A stretch of DNA of 64,000 nt from Rhizobium aethiopicum (GCF_014197535.1 NZ_JACIFV010000017.1:80173-144172), one strand, 5' to 3'. Shown: positions 24,540 through 34,016, counted from the stretch's first letter. Notes: generated by a model from the sequence alone, not told the origin. Numbers and translations are program-made.

Positions 24540-25373
24540 TCAGAGAGTGTTGACCGCCACCGGCAGGGCGCGCTTATGCGCGGTCGCCCGATAGGCGGCA
24601 AGGATCCGGCGGCGAGCGATCTCGCCGACCGGCTTGCCTTCAAGAAAATCGTCGATCTCATCATAGGTGACGCCATAGGCCTCCTCGTCGGGACGCAGCG
24701 GCCGCTGATCCTCGAGATCGGCGGTGGGCACCTTGAAGACCAGATCGTCCGGAGCGCCGAGCCGCTTTGCCAGCAGGCGGACGCGGCGTTTGTTGAGCCC
24801 GGCAAGCGGCAGGATATCGGCGGCGCCGTCGCCGAACTTGGTGAAGAAGCCCATGACGGCCTCGGCGGCATGATCGGTGCCGATCACCAGGGCGCCGAGC
24901 GCGCCGGCAAGCGCGAACTGGGCGATCATCCGCTGGCGGGCCTTGATATTGCCGAGGATGAAATCCTGCCGGCCGGCATCGGCAAAGGCGAGGCCGCCGT
25001 TCTGCGCGGCCGCCAGCATCGCATCCGCCGGCTCCTTGATGTTGACCACCATCGAGCGGTCGGCACCGATCGTTTCCAGCGCCCGGTTCGCATCGGCCTC
25101 GTCCGCTTGGATCCCATAGGGGAGACGCACGGCGATGAACTCCGCCGCGTGGCCGCCATCACGCAGCTCACGCACCGCCTTCTGGGCGATCAGCGCCGCC
25201 GTCAGCGAATCGACGCCGCCGCTAATGCCGAGCACGTAGCCGCGCATGCCCGACGCCACGAGATAATCCTTGAGGAAGGCGGTCCGCCGCTCGATCTCAT
25301 GCTCGGGATCGATCTCGGCGGCGACGCCGAGTTCCCTGATGATCTCACCTTGTTCGTCGGACAGCACTGTCAT
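24540..25373 (-). CDS. nadE: NAD(+) synthase, ammonia-dependent
   Basis: 277 residues from the ATG at 25373 (MTVLSDEQ), with AAAGGAGA seven bases upstream. Converts nicotinate adenine dinucleotide to NAD with ATP and ammonia. The ATP-pyrophosphatase P-loop is GISGGVDSLTAAL (about residue 48). GTDHAAEAVMGFFTKFGDGAADILPLAGLNKRRVRLLAKRLGAP is the family core. It lacks the glutaminase domain found in the longer NadE type. Its stop is 13 bases from the stop of the GST gene (convergent). Confidence 0.92.
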   Translation of the reverse strand: MTVLSDEQGEIIRELGVAAEIDPEHEIERRTAFLKDYLVASGMRGYVLGISGGVDSLTAALIAQKAVRELRDGGHAAEFIAVRLPYGIQADEADANRALETIGADRSMVVNIKEPADAMLAAAQNGGLAFADAGRQDFILGNIKARQRMIAQFALAGALGALVIGTDHAAEAVMGFFTKFGDGAADILPLAGLNKRRVRLLAKRLGAPDDLVFKVPTADLEDQRPLRPDEEAYGVTYDEIDDFLEGKPVGEIARRRILAAYRATAHKRALPVAVNTL

Positions 25374-25488
25374 GGGATTCTCCTTTATGGGGTTCGCGGG
25401 CACTATGGCGGAAAGGTGCGGGAAGGTTAAGGTGGTGACTGTGTTGTACGTGTTCCGAGCGTAAGAGGCTCCCTCACAGCAAGAAAAT

Positions 25489-25628
25489 GCCCCTCACCCT
25501 AACCCTCTCCCCGTTCTGACGGGGAGAGGGGACGTGCCCTGCGAGAGCTGAGCGAGGAACGGAGACGTTGCGGCATATCCCCTTCGCCCCGCAAGCGGGG
25601 AGAAGGTGCCGGCAGGCGGATGAGGGGC
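25489..25628. repeat. RIME-like palindromic repeat, copy B (inverted)
   Basis: Starts GCCCCTCACCCTAACCCTCT and ends GCCGGCAGGCGGATGAGGGGC, the reverse of copies at 17488 and 61732. It contains a CTCCCCGTTCTGACGGGGAG hairpin and a second CCCCGCAAGCGGGG hairpin. It lies between the nadE promoter side and the end of the cyclase gene. Confidence 0.85.
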
Positions 25629-25640
25629 GGACGCGAGCGC

Positions 25641-26846
25641 CTAGCGCTCGATCGCAAACAGCTCCACCGGCTCCGCAAAGCCCTTCAGCCGATGCGCGCC
25701 GACGGAGGCGGCGTCCCCTGCCCCGGCCTCATCGCGGAACGGCGCCGACATCAGCAGAGCCTCGCCCAACTCGCTGCAGGCGGTCTGGATGCGGCTAAGC
25801 AGATTGACGTCGCGGCCGATCAGGGTGAAGTCGAGACGGTTGCCGGAGCCGATATTGCCGTAGCTGACCTCGCCGTAATGCAAGGCGATGCCGGCCTTCA
25901 CGCCGATGCCTTGATACTGGAAATGGTCGATCTCATCGAGGATGGCGCGGGCCGAGGCGAGAGCGGCGCCGCAGGACTGGGCGGCATCGTAGCCCGGGAA
26001 GAAGGCGAGCACGGCATCACCCATGAATTTCAAGAGTTCGCCGCCCTCACGCGTGATGGCCGGCACGATCCTGTCGAAATAGGCGTTCAGCAGGCCGAGC
26101 ACGGTGCTGCCGGGCAGCCGGTTCGACAGTTCGGTGAAGCCTCTGAGATCGCAGAGCAGCAGGGCCGCCTGCATCGATTCGATCTCGCCGCGGCGGATAC
26201 GGCCGGCGAGGATCCTGCTTGCCGTCAGCGGGCCGATATAGGTATCGAGCAGACTGAGCTCGACCTGGCGCAGAATGCGCAACTCGCTGGTGTTGCGCAG
26301 CGCCGGCAGGATGCGCTCGATCAGTTGCTGCTCGGAGGCGGAGAAGCCGCCTGGCCGTCGAGTGGCGAAGACGGCGGCGCTGACCGGGCCGTCGACATTG
26401 CAGAGCGGCGCGATGACGAGCTGCATCAGGCCGCGGTCGGCAAAGACATCGATATGCTGCCAGCGGCCGTGCACGCTGTCGCCGGCCCCGACGACCAGCA
26501 ATTCCCGCGTGTCCATGACCTTGCGCAGCGGTGTGTTCGATATCGCAACGCGCGCGCCGTGTTCACGGTCGTGGATCTCGACCGGTTCGCCCGGAGCCCA
26601 GGCGACGGTGCGCCCGATGAACTCGGGATGCAGCGTCATCAGATGCAGGGTCAGCCGGTCGACCGGCAAGCCAAGCGCCTGAAGCCTGCGGCCGAGGCCG
26701 GAGACGAGGCCGGCTTCGTCGAGCGCATGGCATTCGTCGCCGGAGAGCCATTCGATGATCGAGAGCAGCGCGCCGGTGCTGACGGCATTGCCGGCGGCCT
26801 GTGGCCGAAACCGGTCGGCTACGGGGGCATGGATCGCTGACGTCAT
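25641..26846 (-). CDS. adenylate/guanylate cyclase with N-terminal sensor region
   Basis: 401 residues from the ATG at 26846 (AAGGAGGAGAAG upstream). Residues 1-190 form an unrecognised region that may be GAF-like. Residues 205-390 are a class III cyclase domain with both metal Asps (LCDLRGF and FMGDAVLAFF), the substrate-selecting Lys in LLKFMGD and Asp in LDFTLIG, and the transition-state Asn and Arg in GRDVNLLSRI. All key residues are kept, and the Lys/Asp pair favours ATP, so active cAMP synthesis is expected. No transmembrane helix. Its start is 20 bases downstream of the MFS gene stop, on the same strand. Confidence 0.88.
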   Translation of the reverse strand: MTSAIHAPVADRFRPQAAGNAVSTGALLSIIEWLSGDECHALDEAGLVSGLGRRLQALGLPVDRLTLHLMTLHPEFIGRTVAWAPGEPVEIHDREHGARVAISNTPLRKVMDTRELLVVGAGDSVHGRWQHIDVFADRGLMQLVIAPLCNVDGPVSAAVFATRRPGGFSASEQQLIERILPALRNTSELRILRQVELSLLDTYIGPLTASRILAGRIRRGEIESMQAALLLCDLRGFTELSNRLPGSTVLGLLNAYFDRIVPAITREGGELLKFMGDAVLAFFPGYDAAQSCGAALASARAILDEIDHFQYQGIGVKAGIALHYGEVSYGNIGSGNRLDFTLIGRDVNLLSRIQTACSELGEALLMSAPFRDEAGAGDAASVGAHRLKGFAEPVELFAIER

Positions 26847-26866
26847 GGTCTTCTCCTCCTTCATGC

Positions 26867-28486
26867 TTAATGGGCGCCGCCGCCGGAGAGTTGACCGGGT
26901 TTGCGAAGCAACAGGCTTGCCAGCAGGGCGACGACGAGGGCGACGCCGAGCAGGAAAAACGTGTCGCTGAAGGCCATGATATTGGCCTGCTTGCGGATTT
27001 TAAGTGCGATGGCGACGACAGCCTTATGGCTGGCGACCGCCTGATCGCTGACGCCGTGGTTCATGAAATAGGCCGTCAGCCTGGCGATGCGATCGCGGGT
27101 CGCTTCCTCGAAGACGGAGACCGAGTTGGTCAGGATGTTCGAGTGGAACTGATCGCGCTTCGACAGGAAGGTCTGCAGCGAGGCAATGCCGACCGCGCCG
27201 CCGAGGTTGCGCATCATGTTGAAGAGGGACGACGCCGAACCGGCATTCTCCTGCTCGATGCCTGACGTGGCGATCGCCGAAAGCGGTGTGAAGACGAGTG
27301 CCTGGCCGATGGCGCGGACGATGTTCGGCCAGAACAGCTGGTCGCTCGCGTAATCGCCGGTCATATGCACATTCATGAAATTCGAGGCGGCAAAGAGGGC
27401 GAAGCCAATGACGATCAGCAGGCGGACGTCGAACCGTTTCATCAGGCGCGGCACCAGCGGGATCAGCAGCAGCTGCGGGATGCCGGTCCATGCCAGCACC
27501 ATGCCGATCTGCTCGGAATTATAGCCCTGGATGCGGGTGAGATAGATCGGCAGCACGAAGACCGAACCATAAAGCGCAATGCCGAGCAGGAAATTGGCGA
27601 CGATACCGAAGCCGAAGTTGCGGCGCAGCAGCAGGCGCAGGTTCAAGAGCGGATGGGCAGTCCTCAGCTCGATGACGATGAACAGCGTCAGCGAGACGGC
27701 CGCAACAACCGCCAGGCGGAGGATGAAATCGGAGCCGAACCAGTCCTCCTTGTTGCCCTCTTCCAGCACGGTCTGCAGGGCTGCCAGACCGATCGCCATG
27801 GTGACGATGCCCGGCCAGTCTCCTTTGGCGAGCAGCTTCAGGTTCATCGGCGCCCGGTCGAGCGAAGCAAAGAGCATGCCGACCATCAGCGCGCCCGGCA
27901 CCAGGTTGACGTAGAAGATATATTCCCAGCCCCAGTTCTCGGTGAGGTAACCGCCGATGGTCGGGCCGATCGCCGGCGCGAAAGTGGCCGACAGGGCAAA
28001 GAGCGCCAGGCCGATCGGCTGCTTGGCCTTGGGCAGCAAGGTGATGATGATGGTGAAGGCCATCGGGATCAGCACGCCGCCGGAGAAGCCTTGGATGGCA
28101 CGCAGGATGATCATCTGCTGCAGATTGGCCGCGAAGGCGCAGGCGACCGAGAAGACCAGGAAAAGGATGGCATTGACCAGCAGATAGTTTCGTAGCGAGA
28201 AGACCCGCGTCAGCCAGCCGCTCAAGGGGATGACGACGATCTCGGCGATCAGATAAGAGGTCGAGATCCAGCCGCCGTCATCCGTGCCGGCGCCGATGGC
28301 GCCCTGAATATCGGCGAGCGAGGCGTTGACGATCTGGATGTTGAGCACCGCCATGAAGGCGCCGAGCGTGGAGCCGACAACCGCCATCCACATGCGCAGC
28401 GGGCTCATGGCAGTGGCTTGGGCCGGCGTTGCGGCGGCCGGACGCGCAAGCGAATTGCTGTTTGCGGCGATCTCAAGCGTGGCCAT
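26867..28486 (-). CDS. MFS transporter, EmrB/DHA2 drug efflux pump
   Basis: 539 residues, about 14 hydrophobic helices. VLNIQIVNASLADIQGAIGAGTDDGGWISTSYLIAEIVVIPLSGWL is the typical EmrB start, and ATFAPAIGPTIGGYLTENWGWEYIFYVNLVPG the motif C region. GGAAGGAGATATGTC precedes the ATG. The gene follows the HlyD-type adaptor gene on the same strand, 119 bases apart, so they form an EmrAB-like tripartite pump that would use an outer-membrane TolC partner encoded elsewhere. Confidence 0.9.
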   Translation of the reverse strand: MATLEIAANSNSLARPAAATPAQATAMSPLRMWMAVVGSTLGAFMAVLNIQIVNASLADIQGAIGAGTDDGGWISTSYLIAEIVVIPLSGWLTRVFSLRNYLLVNAILFLVFSVACAFAANLQQMIILRAIQGFSGGVLIPMAFTIIITLLPKAKQPIGLALFALSATFAPAIGPTIGGYLTENWGWEYIFYVNLVPGALMVGMLFASLDRAPMNLKLLAKGDWPGIVTMAIGLAALQTVLEEGNKEDWFGSDFILRLAVVAAVSLTLFIVIELRTAHPLLNLRLLLRRNFGFGIVANFLLGIALYGSVFVLPIYLTRIQGYNSEQIGMVLAWTGIPQLLLIPLVPRLMKRFDVRLLIVIGFALFAASNFMNVHMTGDYASDQLFWPNIVRAIGQALVFTPLSAIATSGIEQENAGSASSLFNMMRNLGGAVGIASLQTFLSKRDQFHSNILTNSVSVFEEATRDRIARLTAYFMNHGVSDQAVASHKAVVAIALKIRKQANIMAFSDTFFLLGVALVVALLASLLLRKPGQLSGGGAH

Positions 28487-28605
28487 GACATATCTCCTTC
28501 CAGCTCTCGCGGGAACTTTCTCATGATGGGTCCAGGTGATCGTTAAGAGAACGATCGGGGATCATCCGGGGAATGATCGGGGTCATTCGCGGAAGAAGAG
28601 AAGAA

Positions 28606-29838
28606 TCATCCAGCGGGGCTGGATAATCCCTGCTCGGAAGCAGTCTTGCGCTCGGCCGCTTCCGTCTGAGCGGCCTTGGTGTCGATCTCGGGCTCGACCG
28701 ACATGCCGGAGCGCAAGAGGCCACTCAGCGCTTCATCGTCGATGACGATCTTGACCGGGATGCGTTGGACGATCTTGGTGAAATTGCCGGTGGCATTGTC
28801 AGGCGGCAACAGCGAGAATTCGAGGCCGCTTGCCGGCGAAAGACTGTCGACGTGGCCTCTGATCGCCGTGTCGGGAAAGCTGTCGACCTTGATCTCGACC
28901 GGCTGACCGGGGCGGACATGGGTGAGCTGCGTTTCCTTGAAATTGGCGACGACGTAAACGGCATGCAGCGGCACGACTGCCATCAACTGCGTCCCCGAGG
29001 TGACATACTGGCCGACGCGTATCGAACGGGCGCCGACCGTGCCGTCGACGGCGGCGACGATGTCAGTGTAGGAAAGGTTGATCTCGGCCTGGTGAACGGC
29101 CGCTGCCGCCCGGTCGCGCTGGGCAATCGTCTGTTCGCGCTGGCTTTGGAGAACCGGTACCTTGTTCTCAGCCGCCACAAGTGCGGCCCGGTCGCGCTCG
29201 ACAGCGGCGGCGGCCTGATCGCGGGCCGACTGGGTCTGTTCGGCGCGGGACTGCGTGCCGGCGCCGCTGGTGATGAGGCGGGCCGAGCGGGCGGCATCGG
29301 AAACGGCAAAATCCAGCGAGGCCTGAGAGGCATCGATCGTTGCCCTGGCCTGGCCGATGACCGACTGCTGCAGGGCGATCTGTGCATCGATACTGGCAAT
29401 GGCGGCTTCGGCCGCCTTGAGATCGGCCCTCGCCTGCGACAGCGCGGCCTGGAAGTCGCGATCGTCGATGCGGGCAAGAACCTGACCTGATTTGACCGCG
29501 TCATTGTCGTTGACCAGCACCTGCCTGATATAGCCGGCGACCTTCGGGGCGACCGTGGTGTAATCGGCCTTCACATAGGCATCGTCCGTGGATTCGATGA
29601 AGCGGCCGACTGTCCAATAGCGATAGCCGAAATCGCCCGACAGGGCGACACCGGTAAGCAGTGCTGCGGCAATGACGGCACGCTTGACGGTCCTGCGGCC
29701 GGTCCTCGCCGGAATTTCCGCAGCCGGAGCCTCGACGACAGGCGCTTCTGCCACCGGGGCGCTCGGCGCTTCGGCCGCAGGTGCGGCATCGGCCTGCGGG
29801 GCAGTGTCGAAAACGTCCTTGCGGGGCAACTCAACCAT
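28606..29838 (-). CDS. HlyD/EmrA family membrane fusion protein
   Basis: 410 residues. A proline/alanine-rich cytoplasmic start (to about residue 45) is followed by one transmembrane helix (VIAAALLTGVALSGDFGYRYW), a lipoyl half-motif (YVKADYTTVAPKVAGYIRQVLVNDNDAVKSGQVLARID), a long coiled coil rich in Ala/Gln/Arg (about 110-230), then the second lipoyl half and a beta-barrel (GTVGARSIRVGQYVTSGTQLMAVVPL). It bridges the inner-membrane pump to an outer-membrane channel. First gene of the pump operon, divergent from a LysR regulator. Confidence 0.9.
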   Translation of the reverse strand: MVELPRKDVFDTAPQADAAPAAEAPSAPVAEAPVVEAPAAEIPARTGRRTVKRAVIAAALLTGVALSGDFGYRYWTVGRFIESTDDAYVKADYTTVAPKVAGYIRQVLVNDNDAVKSGQVLARIDDRDFQAALSQARADLKAAEAAIASIDAQIALQQSVIGQARATIDASQASLDFAVSDAARSARLITSGAGTQSRAEQTQSARDQAAAAVERDRAALVAAENKVPVLQSQREQTIAQRDRAAAAVHQAEINLSYTDIVAAVDGTVGARSIRVGQYVTSGTQLMAVVPLHAVYVVANFKETQLTHVRPGQPVEIKVDSFPDTAIRGHVDSLSPASGLEFSLLPPDNATGNFTKIVQRIPVKIVIDDEALSGLLRSGMSVEPEIDTKAAQTEAAERKTASEQGLSSPAG

Positions 29839-29973
29839 CGTGCTTCTCCTTCAATCCGGCCCCGTTTCAGAGGCGCTGTTCGATTGAAGGGAAAATGCAC
29901 CCTGCCGTTCATTCTGATAATCTGCTTATATCGGGAAGGATCATCAACTCTCAGCGGATAATCCGAGGGCAAT

Positions 29974-30876
29974 ATGGATCGACTGACAAGCCTTGCCGTC
30001 TTCGGCCGGGTGGTGGAATGCGGCGGTTTTTCCGCCGCCGCGCGACGGCTCAACATGTCGGTCACCATGGTCGGCAATCACGTGCAATCGCTGGAGGAAC
30101 GGCTCGGCGTGCGCCTGCTCAACCGCACGACTCGCAAAGTGAGCCTGACGGAAACCGGCAAATATTACTATGAACGCTCGTCGCAGATTCTCGCCGAACT
30201 GGAGGAGGCAGACAGGACGGCGGGTGCGCTGAGCACCACGCCGCGCGGTACGCTGAAGCTTTATACCAGCGGCGCGATCGTGCGCTTCCTGCTGCCGGTC
30301 GTCAGCGAATATATGGAACTCTATCCGTCGATCTCGCTCGATTTCAGCACCGGCGAGCGGATGGTCGACATGATCGAGGATGGCTACGATCTGGTGATCC
30401 GCACCGTGCCGCCGCCGGATTCGTCGCTCATCGCCCGCAAGCTGACGCCTTGGCGCCATGTGCTCGTCTGCTCGCCGGCCTACCGGGAAAGCCATCTGAT
30501 GCCGCAACGGCCGGCCGAGGTCGCCGACCACAATTGCCTGCAATATGCCTATTACCCCTATGGCGAGGAATGGCGTTTCGAGGATGGCGAAGGCCGACAG
30601 GAAAGCGTTAAGATCGGCGGCAACGTCGTCTCAAACAGCGCCGAAATGCTGCGTTTCCTGACACTGAATGGGCAAGGCATTTTCCTGGCGCCGAGTTTCG
30701 TGGTGTTCGACGATATCGCCGAAGGGCGGCTGGTGAAGATCATGCCGGACTACCGGCCGGTCGAATTCAACATCAACGCCGTCTATCCCAACCGCAGCCA
30801 TCTGGCGACGAAGGTGCGGCTGTTTATCGATTTGCTGGCCGAGAAATTTGCGGAGCATCGGAAGTGGATGACGTGA
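29974..30876 (+). CDS. LysR family transcriptional regulator
   Basis: 300 residues. N-terminal winged helix (MDRLTSLAVFGRVVECGGFSAAARRLNMSVTMVGNHVQSLEERLGVRLLNRTTRKVSLTETG), then a periplasmic-binding-protein-like effector domain. The first residues and the S-A-A motif match the CrgA/AaeR-like subgroup that often controls efflux pumps. Divergent from the EmrAB-like operon with 135 bases between, which is the expected target. Two copies of GATAATC (29916 and 29957) lie in that gap. Confidence 0.9.
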   Translation: MDRLTSLAVFGRVVECGGFSAAARRLNMSVTMVGNHVQSLEERLGVRLLNRTTRKVSLTETGKYYYERSSQILAELEEADRTAGALSTTPRGTLKLYTSGAIVRFLLPVVSEYMELYPSISLDFSTGERMVDMIEDGYDLVIRTVPPPDSSLIARKLTPWRHVLVCSPAYRESHLMPQRPAEVADHNCLQYAYYPYGEEWRFEDGEGRQESVKIGGNVVSNSAEMLRFLTLNGQGIFLAPSFVVFDDIAEGRLVKIMPDYRPVEFNINAVYPNRSHLATKVRLFIDLLAEKFAEHRKWMT

Positions 30877-30910
30877 GGCGCGCGCGTCGGTCGCGCCCTG
30901 GCGAGCTGCA

Positions 30911-32299
30911 TTAGCCACCGCTCCTCAATTCTTCAGCAAGCCGGAAATGGCGATTGGCCATTTCTGCGTCGCCCTTTGCCTGAGCGAGCAGAGCCAAATT
31001 GTAGTTCGCACCCGGGTCGTCCGGTTTCAACTGGAGAGCGGCGAGGTAATGGTGCTCTGCCGCGGGCAAGTCCCCGTTCTCGTGAAGCAGGACGGCGAGA
31101 TTGTTATGGGCCTCCGCATAGTCCGGCCTCGCACGAATAGCGGCTCGGTACTCTTCCTCTGCCCTATGCTGGTCGCCCGGTTCGAGCAGCATCGCATAGT
31201 TGTAATGCGCCTCTGCATAATCGGGCTGATGCTCCAGCGCTCTTGCATAATGGGCTTCTGCGCTTGCTATATCTCCCATCCGCTCCAAGAAGACGCCGTA
31301 GTTGTTATTGGCCTCGGCGAAGGCGGGTCGGAGACGAAGGACTTCCCGGTACTGGCAGTCGGTCTGAACCGGATCGTCATTCGCCTCGAGAAGGCCCGCA
31401 TATCGCAGCCGAGCATCCACAAAGTCGGGACGAAGGCGAATGGCGTTACGATAATGCGTTTCCGCGCCGCCGATATCGCCCATTTCCTCCAGAAGGATCG
31501 CATAATTATAGTGGCCTTCGGGATAATTCGGCCAAAGGCGGAGCGCCTCCTGGTAATGCTCAGCGGCTTCGACGGCGTCACCTAGCCTTTTCAGAAGAAT
31601 TCCGAGATTGTTGTGAGCCTCCGGATATGTGGCACGGAGTTCCAGTGCCTTGCGATAGCAAAGCAGTTCGTCTTCCACCGCACCAGTACTTCGCGATCCC
31701 AACCCGACCCCTCTCAGGAACCAGTCCTCCGCGGTCATTTTGTCCTCGGGCCTTGCGGCAAGTGCGGCCTGGTCGACGGACACCATCCTGTAGAGCTGGC
31801 GACAGGCCAGAAAGTCGCCTTTGAGCTCGAAACTTCCAGCATCCTCGAAATTATAAACGGGAAGGTCGATAAGCTCGAGAATAGTCTGTGAGATAAACAA
31901 CGAGTCCGGGTCGGCGCTCGCTTCCACGCGCTTCGCGATATTGATAGCCCGACCGATCCACGCGTCGTCGTCTGCAATCCGGTAGCATTCGCCGAAGTGG
32001 CAGCCCACCCGGATCGGAAGATCATGCCCGTACTGAGATGCGGCCAGAGAACGGCGGCGTTGTTTCCAATACGCGATGAGCTTCAGCGAGAAGTGAACCG
32101 CGACGTCCGCGGATTCGAAAAGAAAAAGGTGACCATCCCCGGTGAAGTTTTCATGCCGCCTGCCGTATTGGCTCGCAAGTGACTGCGACAGGTAGCGGTA
32201 TTCCGTGACGATTTCCGCTGCCGCATCCCGTGAGACATTGTTCCAGACCGCCGAGTGGCGGACGAGATCGGTGAAGATAACGGCGAAGTAGATACCCAT
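30911..32299 (-). CDS. class III nucleotide cyclase domain fused to TPR repeats
   Basis: 462 residues. Residues 1-160 form a cyclase homology domain with metal Asps (FTDL, Asp11; TGDG, Asp55) and the Asn/Arg pair in GRAINIAKRVEA, but the substrate-selecting Lys is Asn51, so the activity is uncertain. From about residue 195 to the end are about seven 34-residue TPR units with the repeated pattern AEAHxNxxxLL-xxGDxxxAExHYxxAL, a protein-binding superhelix. Likely a cytoplasmic scaffold or signalling protein. The adjoining DUF4242 gene is divergent. The TPR part is highly repetitive at DNA level. Confidence 0.85.
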   Translation of the reverse strand: MGIYFAVIFTDLVRHSAVWNNVSRDAAAEIVTEYRYLSQSLASQYGRRHENFTGDGHLFLFESADVAVHFSLKLIAYWKQRRRSLAASQYGHDLPIRVGCHFGECYRIADDDAWIGRAINIAKRVEASADPDSLFISQTILELIDLPVYNFEDAGSFELKGDFLACRQLYRMVSVDQAALAARPEDKMTAEDWFLRGVGLGSRSTGAVEDELLCYRKALELRATYPEAHNNLGILLKRLGDAVEAAEHYQEALRLWPNYPEGHYNYAILLEEMGDIGGAETHYRNAIRLRPDFVDARLRYAGLLEANDDPVQTDCQYREVLRLRPAFAEANNNYGVFLERMGDIASAEAHYARALEHQPDYAEAHYNYAMLLEPGDQHRAEEEYRAAIRARPDYAEAHNNLAVLLHENGDLPAAEHHYLAALQLKPDDPGANYNLALLAQAKGDAEMANRHFRLAEELRSGG

Positions 32300-32385
32300 T
32301 TCGTTTACCGCCGATCGGCGCTATCATCTTACAAAGTGAGCGCATCGAGGTTGAACTTCATCCAGTACACAGAAGGAAACCCATC

Positions 32386-32661
32386 ATGCCACAGTATATG
32401 GTCGAAAGACACTTGCCCGGCATCACTCCGCAGCAGCTTTCAGCCGCCGCGGCACGCGCAAAGGCCGTCACTGCTGAAATGACGTCACAAGGCAAGCCGG
32501 TCCGGTATCTGCGCTCGACCTTCGTGCCATCGGAAGAGAAATCCTTCTGCCTCTTCGATGCGCCTTCTGCCGAGCGTGTCGAGGAAGCAAACCAGATCGC
32601 GCAAATTCCTTTGCAGCGTATTATCGAAGTCCAGCACATTGCTGCCGACGATCTGGCCTGA
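32386..32661 (+). CDS. DUF4242 domain-containing small protein
   Basis: 91 residues. MPQYMVERHLPGITPQQLSAAAARAKAV and RYLRSTFVPSEEKSFCLFDAPSAERVEEANQIAQIPLQRIIEV are the typical DUF4242 arrangement, a ferredoxin-like small fold; one characterised relative is a nickel-binding protein. An MxxER start with a His nearby (RH) could be a metal site, but function is unknown. Divergent from the TPR cyclase with 86 bases between starts. Confidence 0.82.
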   Translation: MPQYMVERHLPGITPQQLSAAAARAKAVTAEMTSQGKPVRYLRSTFVPSEEKSFCLFDAPSAERVEEANQIAQIPLQRIIEVQHIAADDLA

Positions 32662-32794
32662 GGTGTTATTTTTCAAAGGATCAACAGGCGCGACCCGCGA
32701 AGCTCGGACCGCAGGACGAGTCGAGGCCGGTGGCTCGACGCACGCCAAGGTAATTGGCGGCGGATGAGGCGCAGATTTGAACCTTGCTAGCTCG

Positions 32795-32860
32795 GAACGC
32801 CCTGCCCTGCGCTTGCGCTCCGGGCGTTCGTCGTTGCAATCGATTCACAGGATCGATTGC
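32795..32860. terminator. double hairpin between convergent genes
   Basis: GAACGCCC (32795) pairs with GGGCGTTC (32822), and GCAATCGAT (32836) pairs with ATCGATTGC (32852) around TCACAGG. They lie between the ends of the converging DUF4242 and aminotransferase genes and probably end or separate transcription from both sides. No U tract follows, so a repeat element is an alternative reading. Confidence 0.45.
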
Positions 32861-32888
32861 TCCCGCTCCGCGGGACCACTCCTCACCC

Positions 32889-33776
32889 TCACTCCTCGCT
32901 CTCACTCCTGCCGTGGGCCCAGTCCATATAGAGCTCCAGCGCCTTGCGGGTGACCGGGCCTTCCTGGAAATCGCGGCCGTCGAGGCGAGTGACGCCGACG
33001 ACCTTGGAGTAGTTGCCTGTCGTGAAGACCTCGTCGGCCTGCATGAAATCCTCCACCGAGAGCGTGGCTTCGACGACATCGAAGCCGGCCTTGCGCAGCA
33101 AGCCGATGACACGGGCGCGGGTGATGCCGGCGAGGAAGGTGCGGTTGGCGGCCGGCGTCATCACCACGCCGTCGCGCACCAGGAAGACGTTCGACGAGGC
33201 GGTCTCGACGACGTTGCCGTTGAGATCGCGGACCAGCGCATTGTCAAAGCCGCGGCTGCGCGCCTCGGCGATCATGCGGCCGCTGTTCGGATAGAGCGAA
33301 CCGGTCTTGGCCTCGGTCATCGCTGTTTCCGGCGACGGACGACGATAGGGCGAAACGGTGAGGCTGGTGCCGCCATGGCCGCCCATCGGCGCCTCGAACA
33401 GGCAGAGGGCGAAGCGGGTCGATTCGGCATCGACCGAGACGACGCTGCCGGGCGAACCGTGTTCGCCCCAGTACATCGGCTTGATGTAGATTGCCGTGGC
33501 ACCATCGAATTTGGCGACACCCTCCCAGGCAAGGGCGGCGATCTCCTCGGCCGACGTCACAGGCTTCAAGCCCATGGCGAGTGCTGAGCGGTTGACGCGT
33601 TGGCAGTGGAGGTCGAGATCCGGAGCGATGCCGTCGAACCAGCGGGCGCCGTCGAAAACCGAGGAGCCGAGCCACATGGCGTGCGAGGTCGGCCCGATCA
33701 GCGGCGGATTGCCAGAGAGCCACTCCCCGTCGACATGAGTCCAGGTGGTGGAACGCGGTGATGTATCGACGGCCAT
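32889..33776 (-). CDS. ilvE: branched-chain amino acid aminotransferase (class IV PLP enzyme)
   Basis: 295 residues from the ATG at 33776 (MAVDTSPRS), with GGGAGGGC upstream. Transfers the amino group between Leu/Ile/Val and 2-oxoglutarate using pyridoxal phosphate. The catalytic Lys lies in AMTEAKTGSLYPNSGR, and EAxSSNVFLV (here ETASSNVFLV) and GITRARVIGLL are the class IV signatures. The start MWLGSSVFDGARWFDG is the family's typical N-terminal region. A D-amino-acid or aminodeoxychorismate enzyme is less likely. Single gene. Confidence 0.85.
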   Translation of the reverse strand: MAVDTSPRSTTWTHVDGEWLSGNPPLIGPTSHAMWLGSSVFDGARWFDGIAPDLDLHCQRVNRSALAMGLKPVTSAEEIAALAWEGVAKFDGATAIYIKPMYWGEHGSPGSVVSVDAESTRFALCLFEAPMGGHGGTSLTVSPYRRPSPETAMTEAKTGSLYPNSGRMIAEARSRGFDNALVRDLNGNVVETASSNVFLVRDGVVMTPAANRTFLAGITRARVIGLLRKAGFDVVEATLSVEDFMQADEVFTTGNYSKVVGVTRLDGRDFQEGPVTRKALELYMDWAHGRSESEE

Positions 33777-34016
33777 GCTGCCCTCCCTATCCAGTCGGAA
33801 AAGCAAAAGCCGCCGCGGCTGGCCGGGTCAAGGAGAAATCCGGGCGGGAAAGGCGGAAGCAAGAAAATGCCGGAGGACGGCGCAGGGCCGCAATATTCGT
33901 GCGCGATACCGGCGACGCCAACGATGGGTGCATCAGCAAAAATGATGGAATGACAGTTGGATCGCCGGGCCGCCGCATGCGATCATGGACGCAAGCGCGA
34001 ATAAGGGAGAACGCCG

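Noticed and set aside
26867..29838. Pump genes as a type I secretion system
   Set aside because: The inner-membrane partner is an MFS protein, not an ABC exporter, so it is an EmrAB-type drug pump.
30911..31840. Several long plus-strand frames opposite the TPR repeats
   Set aside because: They mirror the repeated TPR codons and lack any known domain or binding site.
32690..32790. tRNA-like sequence after the DUF4242 gene
   Set aside because: No cloverleaf with a proper T-arm and anticodon stem could be built.
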